Source of the DNA: Akkermansiaceae bacterium
GTDB lineage: Bacteria; Verrucomicrobiota; Verrucomicrobiia; Verrucomicrobiales; Akkermansiaceae
Assembly (NCBI GenBank): GCA_024233115.1
Contig: JACKQB010000001.1
Location: forward strand, 868,001-932,000
Length of the DNA: 64,000 bases
Direction of reading: 5' to 3'
The translations under genes were made by a program, and so were the position numbers. The notes beneath the pieces were generated by a model that was not told the DNA's origin, did not search any database, and saw nothing but the letters and a program-made list of their open reading frames with translations. Every line of letters begins with the position of its first letter. Within the stretch, counting starts at the first letter, position 1. Below are positions 54,285 to 62,584 of the stretch, in pieces.

Positions 54285-57086
54285 ATGCTCGCACAGGGGT
54301 CATTGAATTTCGAGCAGGAGCCAGTGCCCATACGGGAGTTTCTCGGCTGGGATACCCCTCTGCTCGAAGCGGTGGCGCAATGGCTGTTGTCAGACGGCAA
54401 CCGCAAGGAGCTGGCATCCACCATGGTGGTTGTGCCGACCTCGAACAGCGGTAGACGTCTCCGCATGGCTCTCTCGGCCGACTGCGGCGTGCTCTCGCCT
54501 CATGTCGTGCCGCCCAGCCGACTGTTTGAAGTGGATAATGCGGCAACTCGACAAGAAAGTCTCTGGGCATGGGTGCAGGTGATCCGACAGCTCGATATGG
54601 CGGATTTCCCCCATCTGTTTCCCAACCATGAGCCTGGTGCTACCGCAAGTTTCAGTGCCGCTCTTGCCGTGGCGAGGCAATTGGTCACCCTGCGTGACAT
54701 GCTTGCCGATGGTGATGCCTCGTTTCAAGACGCTCAGTTTCACAGTCCGGAAAAAGAACGCTGGGAGGAGTTGGAAAAAATTGAAAACCGGATGCTTCAA
54801 TACATCAGGACATGGGGTCTGAGTGACGCGGTCCTGGCCAAGCGGGGTAAGGCCAAGTCACCCGATGTGCCACCGGGGGTGACGCGTATTGTTGTAGCCT
54901 GCGTGCCTGATCCCACATTGTTGGCGGCCCGAGCACTACAAAGTCTGTTAGCCAAGGGGCTGCCGGTTACGGTATTGATCCATGCGCCTGAATCAGAAAA
55001 GGATGCCTTTGATCCATGGGGCGTTCCCTTGCCCGGCGTGTGGGCAAAACGATCAATCGATATTCCCGACTGGCAGCAGCGACTCCACGTCGTCGATTCC
55101 TCAACCGAGGCGGCCGGTGTGTGTGTCAGGGTGCTCGGCGAGGAAAAAACGGCGTCAGGCGATGTGGCTCTTGCCCTGTGCGACCCCACCTTTGCTCCGG
55201 CTCTCGACCAGGTGTTCGCTGATGCATCATGGCCTCTCTATAATCCCGAGGGACTGAGCCTGTCCGACTCCGGTATCCTGTCGCTGTTACGGGTGATGCG
55301 TGAGCTGACTGGGCGGGGCAGGCCCTTTGAGGCACTCCGTGAGCTTGTCAGGCTCCCGGGGGCCGAATTGTTTTTACCCGATCGCACCCAGCGTTACCGG
55401 GCTGCGAAGTTAATGGATGGTTTGTATGTGAATCATCTCCCCGAGACTTTAGCCGATGCCCTGTTCCTTGCGTCTGATGCGGAAAAACCGGTCCTTGAGT
55501 CGGTCATTTCCCATCTTGACCGACTGGTCTCCGGTAAGCTGACCGAGGTTCTCCGTGGCTGGCTGAGCCAATGGCTGGCGGCGGCGGATGCTGATGTTGC
55601 GGCAGCGGTCGAACCGGGTTTGGCAGAGGCACTGGAAGCCTTGGAACGCTTGGAAACGATCGGGGAGGCTCCCGCTGCGCAGGATGTTTTCGAGATGCTT
55701 GCCGAGAGTGTGCAATCCGCAAGAGTCTCCGTAGAACGCGCCGCTACCGTACTCGACCTTCAAGGGTGGTTAGAGATTTCCTATGACCCGGCGCCTCACC
55801 TGATTCTAGCAGGAATGCACGAGGAGTGTGTTCCCGATGGTTCGGCGGATGATCTTTTTGTCCCCGACTCATTGCGAGAAAAGCTGGGCCTTCGCGACTC
55901 ACATGGCCGGTTTGCCCGTGATGCCTATCTCTTGCAAGCTGCTCTGAAGTCGCGAGCCAGGGGGGGGCGGGTCGATGCCGTGGTCGCACGCTTCAACGAT
56001 GCCGGGGAGGCTCGAAAACCCGCACGCCTGTTGATGAGGCAGAGTGGCCAGGAGCTTGCCGCCATCGTGCGACATCTTTTTGCTGAATCAAAATCGGACC
56101 AATCGACCGGTGGAGCCTGGCAACGTGACTGGACGCTAAAGCTGCCTGAATTTGAAAACCTCTATGCGTCCAAGCCACTAAAACCTCTGTCTCCTTCCGC
56201 CATCCGGAATTACCTCGACTGCCCGTTCCGGTTTTTCCTCAAGCATATTGTCAAAATGGAGACATTCGAGTCGGGTAAACGCGAAATGAATGCCATGGAG
56301 TTTGGCAAGCTCTGTCATGCCGTGGTTGAGGCATTTGGCCGTGATGCCAGTATGGTCGATTCCACGAAGGCTGAAGAAATCAACGCCTACTTCAGCACAC
56401 TTCTGGATGACATCATGAAACGGCAGCACGGCAGCCAGATCAACCTGCCCCTGATGGTTCAACTCGAAAGCGCACGCGAACGCTTGCGTGCCTTTGCTTC
56501 TGTCCAGGCGGCTGACCGGGCGGAGGGCTGGAGCATCGTGGCAACTGAATTTCGCGTGGAGCCGGAGAATCTTCCATGGTCTATCGCGGGCCACCCGATG
56601 CGTATGACCATCGACCGCATCGACCGCCATGAGGATGGCAAACGCTGGCGCGTATGGGATTACAAAACATCGGGCAAGGCAAAGAATCCCGAGGAGACTC
56701 ACCAAGTGCCATGGAAGGAATCAGAAAACAGACCCATGCTTGGTGATTTGCTTCCACCGAAACGTAAAAATGGAAGCGAACGAAGATGGGCCGATGTCCA
56801 ATTACCCCTCTACGCCGCCTTTGTGCAGCAGCATTATAAAACGGATGACCTGCCCCAGGTCGGTTATGTCAATTTGCCACGAGCCGTCAACGATGTGGCG
56901 TTTTCCCCATGGGTTGGATTTGACCAGCCTGTTCTTGATCACGCCCTGAGCTGGGCCGAGGCGGCGATTGAGAAGATCAGGGCAGGGGAGTTTTTCCAGG
57001 CCGCGGTATATCCATCGAACATGCGTGAGTGGGACGACTTCGAACAGCTCGCGCCTGACGGCCTTGCCAAGGCTTTTGGGCTTTAG
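54285..57086 (+). CDS. AddB/RecB-like protein with PD-(D/E)XK nuclease domain
   Basis: 933 residues. The N-terminal two-thirds resembles the inactive helicase-like half of AddB (MVVVPTSNSGRRLRMAL). The C-terminal third is a complete RecB-family nuclease: GKLCHAVVEAF (~678), MTIDRIDR, DYKT (~791) and QLPLYAAF (~839). AddB acts with AddA in double-strand break end resection. No addA gene is in this window, and gyrA being 4 bp upstream suggests an operon link to DNA topology or repair. It lacks the CxxC cluster that I would expect of a canonical AddB iron-sulfur fold, so AddB proper is uncertain. Confidence 0.85.
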   Translation: MLAQGSLNFEQEPVPIREFLGWDTPLLEAVAQWLLSDGNRKELASTMVVVPTSNSGRRLRMALSADCGVLSPHVVPPSRLFEVDNAATRQESLWAWVQVIRQLDMADFPHLFPNHEPGATASFSAALAVARQLVTLRDMLADGDASFQDAQFHSPEKERWEELEKIENRMLQYIRTWGLSDAVLAKRGKAKSPDVPPGVTRIVVACVPDPTLLAARALQSLLAKGLPVTVLIHAPESEKDAFDPWGVPLPGVWAKRSIDIPDWQQRLHVVDSSTEAAGVCVRVLGEEKTASGDVALALCDPTFAPALDQVFADASWPLYNPEGLSLSDSGILSLLRVMRELTGRGRPFEALRELVRLPGAELFLPDRTQRYRAAKLMDGLYVNHLPETLADALFLASDAEKPVLESVISHLDRLVSGKLTEVLRGWLSQWLAAADADVAAAVEPGLAEALEALERLETIGEAPAAQDVFEMLAESVQSARVSVERAATVLDLQGWLEISYDPAPHLILAGMHEECVPDGSADDLFVPDSLREKLGLRDSHGRFARDAYLLQAALKSRARGGRVDAVVARFNDAGEARKPARLLMRQSGQELAAIVRHLFAESKSDQSTGGAWQRDWTLKLPEFENLYASKPLKPLSPSAIRNYLDCPFRFFLKHIVKMETFESGKREMNAMEFGKLCHAVVEAFGRDASMVDSTKAEEINAYFSTLLDDIMKRQHGSQINLPLMVQLESARERLRAFASVQAADRAEGWSIVATEFRVEPENLPWSIAGHPMRMTIDRIDRHEDGKRWRVWDYKTSGKAKNPEETHQVPWKESENRPMLGDLLPPKRKNGSERRWADVQLPLYAAFVQQHYKTDDLPQVGYVNLPRAVNDVAFSPWVGFDQPVLDHALSWAEAAIEKIRAGEFFQAAVYPSNMREWDDFEQLAPDGLAKAFGL

Positions 57087-57155
57087 GCACACGCGCGATC
57101 CAGTGTGCATTGAAATACATTTGAATCATGCCCGTATTGCACCATAATCCATTCC

Positions 57156-58574
57156 ATGCCCAAGAGTTCAGAGAACCAGAAAAAAAACGACCCGCACGAG
57201 ATTGAGGGGGTCAAGGCACGTCGTTCGAAGGCCGCCTCTTTCCCCTGGCTTCGGGTATCGTTTTTCGTGCTCGTATGTGGGTTGCTCGTCATTGCCCAGG
57301 GCCCCTTGCCTGGGAAAATATGGCGGAAGCTCAAGAGCCTGGACAAAGACCAACAAGAGAAAACCAGCGACAAAAATCCGGGCAAACCAGGGGGCAAGCC
57401 CACGGCACCGGCGATACCCACGCCTGTCCCCCCCAAGCCGGAATCTCCCGTCGTCAAGCCACCGACCGATCATACAGCTTCCTCAGGGGGGGATATCCGC
57501 AAGCTGTCAAAAGGCATCAAGTTGACCACCAAAGTCACCCTGGTCAAGGGGGGGGCCGCCTCTGACGAACGTAAAAAAGACGAAAGCTACACCGCCCACT
57601 ACGAGCTCAAGGTGCGTCTGCCGAAGGCTGCGTCAACCTTGCCAGAGCTTGAAAAAAACACGCCCAAGCTTGCCGGTATTCTCCCCGGCCTTGCCGAAAT
57701 GGTGCCCAAGGCCCAGGTGTCGGGGTTTTTCTACCAGCTCTACGAAAACAAAACGAAGCGGCTGAAAGAAAACGCAACCAACCTCAACGAGTTGCTGACG
57801 CGGCACAATTTCTACGACTGCGAAACAATCCTGAACCTGAAGCACCCAAGGACAGGCCGGCGGCTGCTGTTGCTCCAAGCGGAGATGGACGTGGTTTCCG
57901 ATGGCTCCGATGGCGACCGGCTGCCGGTGATGCCGGACAATATAGTCAACTCCAGCTACTACCAGCCGATGACCAGTTACGGCTGGAGAAAGACCGGCAA
58001 GACACCCAACCCCCTGATCGCAGGATGGAAAAACAGGATCAAACTAGCGGAAACAGAAATCGCCCATCCGGATACCAATGCAGACCGGAAAAGCTGGCTG
58101 CGTGCGCGGATCGTTAAAATCAAACGTGAGATTCAGGACATGGAGGCGAGGAGCTACCTCATTGCCGACTACGATCCGTTTATCGTCATGCCCGTCAACA
58201 TCCTGTCCTCGCGAGGCGACAAGTATGCGGCGAGAATCGGCGACTACGCGGTCGTCATTTACGATGGGAAGATCTATCCTGCCATCGTCGGGGATGCCGG
58301 CCCCAGTTTCAAGGTCGGTGAAGCTTCGTTGCGGATGTGTAAACAACTCAACGCACGGGCCAGTTCGTATTCCCGGCCAGTCAGCGACCTCGCCGTCACC
58401 TATGTCGTATTCCCCGGAACGGCTGATAAGTTCCAGGCACCGGATTATGCCAGGTGGCATACACGTTGTGCGTCATTGCTCACCGAAGTTGGTGGTTTGG
58501 GGGCGACCAGCACGCTCCATAGCTGGGCCAACACCCTGCCGGTGATCGAAAAAGAAGAAACCGACCAGCCCTAG
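57156..58574 (+). CDS. membrane-anchored GH75 chitosanase-like protein
   Basis: 472 residues with a cytoplasmic basic head, one membrane helix (~29-47), a Pro/Lys-rich linker, then an extracytoplasmic region. The end of that region carries YAVVIYDGKIYPAIVGD...GEASLRMCKQL, which matches the catalytic segment of fungal-type GH75 chitosanases with an Asp and a Glu about nine residues apart, and LLLLQAEMDVVSDGSDGDRLP upstream resembles the first core strand. It may cleave chitosan-like or amino-sugar polymers, possibly wall material. The family call is moderate. Confidence 0.75.
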   Translation: MPKSSENQKKNDPHEIEGVKARRSKAASFPWLRVSFFVLVCGLLVIAQGPLPGKIWRKLKSLDKDQQEKTSDKNPGKPGGKPTAPAIPTPVPPKPESPVVKPPTDHTASSGGDIRKLSKGIKLTTKVTLVKGGAASDERKKDESYTAHYELKVRLPKAASTLPELEKNTPKLAGILPGLAEMVPKAQVSGFFYQLYENKTKRLKENATNLNELLTRHNFYDCETILNLKHPRTGRRLLLLQAEMDVVSDGSDGDRLPVMPDNIVNSSYYQPMTSYGWRKTGKTPNPLIAGWKNRIKLAETEIAHPDTNADRKSWLRARIVKIKREIQDMEARSYLIADYDPFIVMPVNILSSRGDKYAARIGDYAVVIYDGKIYPAIVGDAGPSFKVGEASLRMCKQLNARASSYSRPVSDLAVTYVVFPGTADKFQAPDYARWHTRCASLLTEVGGLGATSTLHSWANTLPVIEKEETDQP

Positions 58575-58631
58575 TCCTGATCTGAGAGCAGGCTTGCCAA
58601 GCTTGGTCTCGCTGCGCTACTATCCGCCCCC

Positions 58632-59066
58632 ATGAAGCTCCCTTGCATCCTTTCCATCGCCCTGTGTGCAGGCCTGTCCTCCTGTAGTCAATTTTTCAAA
58701 CCTGAAGGCTGGCCGGTTGCAGTCACTCCCCGCAGTGCATCAGTGTCTCACCTCCAGGATCACGTTAAATTTACCGGCTCCGGCATTCGTCTGACCCATC
58801 AGGAAAAAGCCTTGCTGACATTTCTCGATAACGAGGAGAATATCGCGGCATCTACCGGGAAGAAGACGCGTCCAGGGGCGCACCAGTGGTCGGCGGCGGA
58901 AATCTATCGCGTCGATCCAGGTAAACAGGTCTCGGTTTTGTGCGAAGACGGTTACCAGCAAACCGCGGTCTATTTCCACTACGATAGCGCGCAAAAAACC
59001 TGGTTTCGAGTCAAGCACCTCGGTGAAAACCATGACAAAGGCATACCCGCCGTGCTGGTGAAATAA
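58632..59066 (+). CDS. small lipoprotein
   Basis: 144 residues with a lipoprotein signal peptide ending in the lipobox LSSC (cleavage before Cys at ~18). The mature domain is small and beta-rich (QQTAVYFHYDSAQKTWFRVKHLG) with no recognised family. Likely anchored in the inner or outer membrane. It follows the GH75-like gene by 57 bp on the same strand. Confidence 0.8.
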   Translation: MKLPCILSIALCAGLSSCSQFFKPEGWPVAVTPRSASVSHLQDHVKFTGSGIRLTHQEKALLTFLDNEENIAASTGKKTRPGAHQWSAAEIYRVDPGKQVSVLCEDGYQQTAVYFHYDSAQKTWFRVKHLGENHDKGIPAVLVK

Positions 59067-59083
59067 ACGCAGCTTCCCCGAAG

Positions 59084-59392
59084 CTAGCGCAGCATGAGCC
59101 AGCATGAGGTGATCATCCCTGCGATGCCAAGGACCATCAGGGAGGATGAGATCTGTCGGGACAGCCCGGTCTGTTCGGGAATGCGGTTGTCAAACAAACC
59201 TCTGCCCAGCCATAAATGATCACCCAGGAGCGAGGCTGCCCCGCCAGCGAGCAGCGCGGCACCGAGTAGGAAAAGCCACCATTGCTCCGGGTATGCTTGC
59301 CACGTCATGGTGAATCGCAGTGCAACGATGCCTCCTACGATGCCACCAAGCAACAATTGCATCAACCAAGCCAGCCAGCTGAATCTTCCCAT
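59084..59392 (-). CDS. small membrane protein (102 aa)
   Basis: Three or four hydrophobic segments (~8-28, ~38-60, ~82-100) with Trp/Leu-rich composition. No family recognised. It converges on the lipoprotein gene, with a short dyad AGCTTC/GAAGCT (59071-59085) between them. It is the last gene before the MITE and tRNA-Ser. Confidence 0.6.
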   Translation of the reverse strand: MGRFSWLAWLMQLLLGGIVGGIVALRFTMTWQAYPEQWWLFLLGAALLAGGAASLLGDHLWLGRGLFDNRIPEQTGLSRQISSSLMVLGIAGMITSCWLMLR

Positions 59393-59460
59393 GGCGGAGA
59401 TATACCCCTACCGTTGGAGCCGGGGAAGGAGATAGTATTTGTGTGTCCCTGCGAAAAGGT

Positions 59461-59673
59461 CTGGGCGATCAAGCTCGGGAGAAAATAACAAAGAGAGTTT
59501 TGATGAGACCGCGAAATATGCAAAATACGCAGAATTTTCATATCCTGATACCTTACACAGAGCGACTCTCAATGAGAGTTTCGGTAAGGTCTGTAGAAAT
59601 GCACCTGAAAACATCCTCTTTTTCGCGTATTTGGCGTATTTCGCGGTAAAAAACCCCGAGCTTGATCGCCCTG
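59461..59673. mobile_element. 213-bp MITE-like element with 19-bp terminal inverted repeats and 10-bp target duplication
   Basis: The left end (59461-59479) and right end (59655-59673) are inverted repeats matching at 18 of 19 positions. Directly outside both ends is GCGAAAAGGT (59451-59460 and 59674-59683), a 10-bp direct repeat as made by transposition. Inside lies a second inverted pair based on CGCGAAATA and AAATACGC (59508-59530 and 59625-59647), with a perfect dyad ACTCTCAATGAGAGT between. No transposase is encoded; the weak frame 59408-59614 is not protein-like. Such an element would be moved by a transposase in trans; 10-bp duplications are typical of IS4-like families. Confidence 0.85.
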
Positions 59674-59751
59674 GCGAAAAGGTTGGGAAAAAAGGTTTGC
59701 CATCGAAGAAATTGCTCGCTAGCTTCCGCCCGCATCCCCACAGGATCTACT

Positions 59752-59841
59752 GGACAGGTGGCAGAGTGGTCGAATGCGCACGCTTGGAAAGCGTGTGAGG
59801 CAGCAATGTCTCCGCGGGTTCGAATCCCGCCCTGTCCGCCA
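59752..59841 (+). tRNA. tRNA-Ser (anticodon GGA), with encoded CCA
   Basis: 90-nt class II tRNA. Acceptor stem GGACAGG/CCTGTCC, anticodon stem CACGC/GCGTG with loop TTGGAAA (anticodon GGA), a long variable arm, T loop TTCGAAT and encoded CCA at 59839-59841. The integrase gene begins 117 bp downstream in the same orientation, so the tRNA 3' end is the probable attachment site. Confidence 0.96.
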
Positions 59842-59911
59842 TCTGTCAACGGCACTCCTATAAGTGCCTCAAAATCAAAGACAAACGCCCCCTCTGGGGA
59901 ATCTGCGACAG

Positions 59912-59932
59912 GAATTCCAGAAAGAATTCCAG
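59912..59932. repeat. direct repeat GAATTCCAG upstream of the integrase
   Basis: Two copies, 59912-59920 and 59924-59932, at 12-bp spacing, lie between tRNA-Ser and the integrase start. They could be arm-type integrase-binding sites; this is inferred from position alone. Confidence 0.5.
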
Positions 59933-59958
59933 CACAATTGACACGAAAACCGGGTCGT

Positions 59959-61248
59959 ATGGCCCGTAAACGAAAGCGTCGCAACAGTATCGTGGAGATC
60001 GGAACAGGTCCCGCGAGAGTCAAAATCTACACCGTCAATCGCAAGGATGGCTATCCGATGTTCTCGCTCTACTGGAAGGAGGGCGGACAGCGAAGGGCCA
60101 AACATCTCGCCTGCATGGAGGAGGCCAGACTGATTGCCCAGCAGATCAGTGTCCGGTTGGAGAACGGATTCGCCAGTGGGACTGAAGCGACCAAGCGAAA
60201 CCTGGAACTGCTCCGCCACTGCGAGAAAGTCGCCAGCCAGTTCGGTGTAAGTCTCACTGCCGCGATGGACGAATGGGCCAGTGCCCGCAAGACCGCCGGG
60301 GATGAGATCGCGCTTTCGGATGCAGTCCGCTTCTACGCGGCCAATCGGTCGATCTTGACCGCTGTGAAGACAGTAGAGAAAGTGGTTGATGAGTTCGTCG
60401 AGTCTCGCCGTGTCAGTGGTGTAAGCGATGTATACGTCAGAAACTGCAACCTCAATCTCAAGCGGTTCAATAGACATATAAGCGGCAACATCGACGAGGT
60501 CACCGTCACAGACATCAACCGGTTCCTGTCCGGATTGGACGGACTCGGGCCGGTAAGCCGCAACGCGATCCGCCGCAACATTGTGACCATGTTCCGCTTC
60601 GCCAAGAAGCAGGGATACCTCCACCCCGACCGGAAGACGGCCGCCGAGCAGAGCGAGTCGTTCAAAGTGCCGGACAAGGAGATCGCCATTTTTACGCCTG
60701 AGGAGATGGAGAAGATCCTCATGAAGGCAAATGCCCGGATTCTTCCGCTCATCGCCATAGGTGGGTTTGCTGGAATCCGAACGGCAGAGATCAGGCGATT
60801 ACATTGGGAAGACATCAAGTGGGATCGCGGTTACATCGAGATTGCTGGCCGAAAAGCGAAGACGGCTGCCCGACGATTAGCGCCCCTCAGCGACAACCTC
60901 AAGACATGGCTGGCGCCGTGGCGAATGGAGTCGGGACCAATCATCACGATGGCCGACCCGTCCGGGGCGATGAGCGACACCGCCGTGAAGGCACAGATCC
61001 CCGGTGGATGGCGTCAGAACGCCCTCAGACACTCGTTTATTAGCTATCGGGTGGCAGAGACCGGAGATGTCGCCCGAACTTCTTTGGAGGCGGGCAACTC
61101 GCCGAAGCAGATATTCCGCCACTACAGGGAGATCGTGGACGAAGCCGCAGCCAAGGAGTGGTTCTCAATCACACCTCCGGAAGACTGGGAACCAAGCGAA
61201 CTCTGTTGGAGTATCCGGGAGCGGATTCGTCGGAATCTACTTACGTAA
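59959..61248 (+). CDS. tyrosine recombinase / phage integrase
   Basis: 429 residues from ATG 59959; the frame is open back through the tRNA, but that part cannot be coding. A basic N-terminus (MARKRKRRNS) and AP2-like arm-binding domain come first, then a SAM-like core-binding region (~130-230). The catalytic domain has GIRTAEIRRL (Arg), NALRHSFISYR (His-x-x-Arg region) and HYREIV (nucleophilic Tyr). It would integrate the element at tRNA-Ser. The stop overlaps a perfect 14-bp palindrome. Confidence 0.95.
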   Translation: MARKRKRRNSIVEIGTGPARVKIYTVNRKDGYPMFSLYWKEGGQRRAKHLACMEEARLIAQQISVRLENGFASGTEATKRNLELLRHCEKVASQFGVSLTAAMDEWASARKTAGDEIALSDAVRFYAANRSILTAVKTVEKVVDEFVESRRVSGVSDVYVRNCNLNLKRFNRHISGNIDEVTVTDINRFLSGLDGLGPVSRNAIRRNIVTMFRFAKKQGYLHPDRKTAAEQSESFKVPDKEIAIFTPEEMEKILMKANARILPLIAIGGFAGIRTAEIRRLHWEDIKWDRGYIEIAGRKAKTAARRLAPLSDNLKTWLAPWRMESGPIITMADPSGAMSDTAVKAQIPGGWRQNALRHSFISYRVAETGDVARTSLEAGNSPKQIFRHYREIVDEAAAKEWFSITPPEDWEPSELCWSIRERIRRNLLT

Positions 61249-61251
61249 GTA
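61238..61251. promoter_or_regulatory. 14-bp palindrome between integrase and HTH gene
   Basis: TACTTACGTAAGTA is a perfect dyad covering the integrase stop codon and lying ~35 bp before the HTH gene start. Its place suggests an operator, perhaps for the HTH protein, but no binding evidence exists. Confidence 0.45.
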
Positions 61252-61284
61252 AATTTGATGCGTTGACAGTCACAACGGTGCGTT

Positions 61285-61488
61285 ATGAGTAACATAGAAC
61301 CAACCCTGATAAAGAAGAAGGAACTCGCCAAGCGGTTATCCGTCAGCACTCGGACAATCGACAACTGGGTAGCGAAACGGATCATTCCGTTTATCCGGAT
61401 GGGGCCTCGATTCTACCTCTATGACTTCGATGCGGTACTCACCGCTATTCGTAAGCACTACGAGGTGGAACCGGTTTCCCGTTCCTGA
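61285..61488 (+). CDS. excisionase-family helix-turn-helix protein
   Basis: 67 residues with a MerR/Xis-type winged helix: KKKELAKRLSVSTRTIDNWVAKRIIPFIRMG...YLYDFDAVLTAI. Such small proteins direct excision or regulate the integrase. It lies 36 bp downstream of the integrase on the same strand. Complete length. Confidence 0.88.
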   Translation: MSNIEPTLIKKKELAKRLSVSTRTIDNWVAKRIIPFIRMGPRFYLYDFDAVLTAIRKHYEVEPVSRS

Positions 61489-61500
61489 TCTATCAGACGT

Positions 61501-61531
61501 AAAAATCCCGGATGGATACACCCATCCGGGG
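61501..61531 (-). terminator. rho-independent terminator of the 62-aa gene (minus strand)
   Basis: On the minus strand, an 8-10-bp stem CCGGATGG/CCATCCGG is followed by TTTTT (61501-61505). It lies 30 bp past the end of the 61561-61749 gene, which supports that gene being expressed. It may also stop the HTH transcript from the other side, though there the T-run is missing. Confidence 0.85.
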
Positions 61532-61560
61532 ACTTGCTGTGGCTCGCAGGCTCACGATCA

Positions 61561-61749
61561 CTAGCGGAAACTTTGGTTCACCTTGCCGTCGTCCGCAATG
61601 TCTCCAATCCGGTTAATGGTATCCTTGAGGATCGATGCAGCCGCGAAGATAACTGCACCGACAGCCGGTTCGACGAAGGGGATGGCGTTGAGGGCGGTAA
61701 CGAATCCGGCGAGCTTGCCGACGTAGCTGAGAATCTTGAGTGCTTTCAT
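61561..61749 (-). CDS. 62-aa small membrane protein (phage-like)
   Basis: A hydrophobic protein with two closely spaced membrane segments (~9-25, ~28-40) and a hydrophilic tail DINDGKVNQSFR-like in character. It could be a holin-like or other small phage membrane protein. The call as real rests on its composition and the strong intrinsic terminator just downstream. Confidence 0.6.
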   Translation of the reverse strand: MKALKILSYVGKLAGFVTALNAIPFVEPAVGAVIFAAASILKDTINRIGDIADDGKVNQSFR

Positions 61750-61854
61750 GGCGCCCCGGTAGTCATGTCAACAAAGGTGCCCGAGCAGGGTTTGTGCTTT
61801 CTTCAATTGCTGTATTGGAATAGGGTCCGCCCGGTAAGTATTCCCAGTATCAAC

Positions 61855-62394
61855 ATGTCCCAAGCCGCAGAGTTTTTCGCCCAGTCGATCCAGGATGCAG
61901 AGGTGCTCCTCGCTCACTTTGACCAAATGGAGCGGAAGTCTCCGGAGGATGGCGAGGTTCTGAAGCGTGCCGGTCTCGTCATGGCGATGACGGCATGGGA
62001 GACTTACGTAGAGGACCGGCTTCACGAGGACGTGAGCGCCCGTTTGCAGGCATTTGATGGCAGCAGCGTTGGCAACTTCATGCGTCGCAGACTTGATGAA
62101 GAGCTCAAGCGTCTCCATAACCCTGATACCGAGAAGACTAGGCGATTGTTCAGAGTGTTTCTTGATGTCGATGTGACGAAGGGGTGGAAGTGGGATAACT
62201 TTCAGCCAGCGGATGCGAAGAAGGCGCTTAACCGCTATCTGTCCATCCGAGGTGATGTCGTCCATCGTGCCAAAGATAACGACTCGCCGCATCCAGTGAA
62301 GCGGCCGGATTTGGATAAGGCGATACGCTTTTTGAAGGGATTGGTAGGCGCGATGGATAGTTTCTTGGACAACGCTCAATCATCGTCGTCTTAG
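61855..62394 (+). CDS. HEPN-domain protein, RiboL-PSP-HEPN-like (candidate RNase effector)
   Basis: 179 residues from ATG 61855; the upstream open frame overlaps the opposite gene and is rejected. Predicted all-helical, with MAMTAWETYVEDRL near residue 44 as in RiboL-PSP-HEPN proteins. The HEPN catalytic Rx4H motif is R132-GDVV-H137, followed by a helix to the C-terminus. HEPN proteins are often RNA-cleaving toxins in defence or toxin-antitoxin modules. It is on the strand opposite to its neighbours, as accessory cargo (moron) genes often are, and has no MNT nucleotidyltransferase partner. Substrate unknown. Confidence 0.85.
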   Translation: MSQAAEFFAQSIQDAEVLLAHFDQMERKSPEDGEVLKRAGLVMAMTAWETYVEDRLHEDVSARLQAFDGSSVGNFMRRRLDEELKRLHNPDTEKTRRLFRVFLDVDVTKGWKWDNFQPADAKKALNRYLSIRGDVVHRAKDNDSPHPVKRPDLDKAIRFLKGLVGAMDSFLDNAQSSSS

Positions 62395-62568
62395 CTTTCG
62401 GATTATCGCGATGAGCGACAGGATGCCGACAGCCAGACCTACAACAAGCGAGGCGATCCGTAAGTGCCATTCGATTTGCTCTTGAAAGGACGTAATGACT
62501 CCGATCACCGGGGACACGGTGCCGAGAATACCCCGGAACAGAAACTCAATATCGATGGGTGTGCGCAT
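62380..62568 (-). CDS. small two-helix membrane protein (phage holin-like)
   Basis: 62 residues from ATG 62568, or 84 from ATG 62634; the longer form overlaps the upstream gene by 50 bp, so I prefer the shorter. Two membrane segments (about residues 10-27 and 38-57) end in a basic KLRRR tail, which fits holin-like or lysis-associated topology. No family recognised. Its 3' end overlaps the HEPN gene by 15 bp in convergent orientation. Confidence 0.6.
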   Translation of the reverse strand: MRTPIDIEFLFRGILGTVSPVIGVITSFQEQIEWHLRIASLVVGLAVGILSLIAIIRKLRRR

Positions 62569-62584
62569 GATTCGGTGAGGGGTG

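Noticed and set aside
59408..59614. 68-residue minus frame within the MITE
   Set aside because: It is made of the element's inverted repeats and has no protein-like features or start signal.
61534..61854. Upstream extension of the HEPN gene
   Set aside because: It overlaps the opposite small gene and its terminator and has no HEPN-like sequence; ATG 61855 gives the normal domain start.
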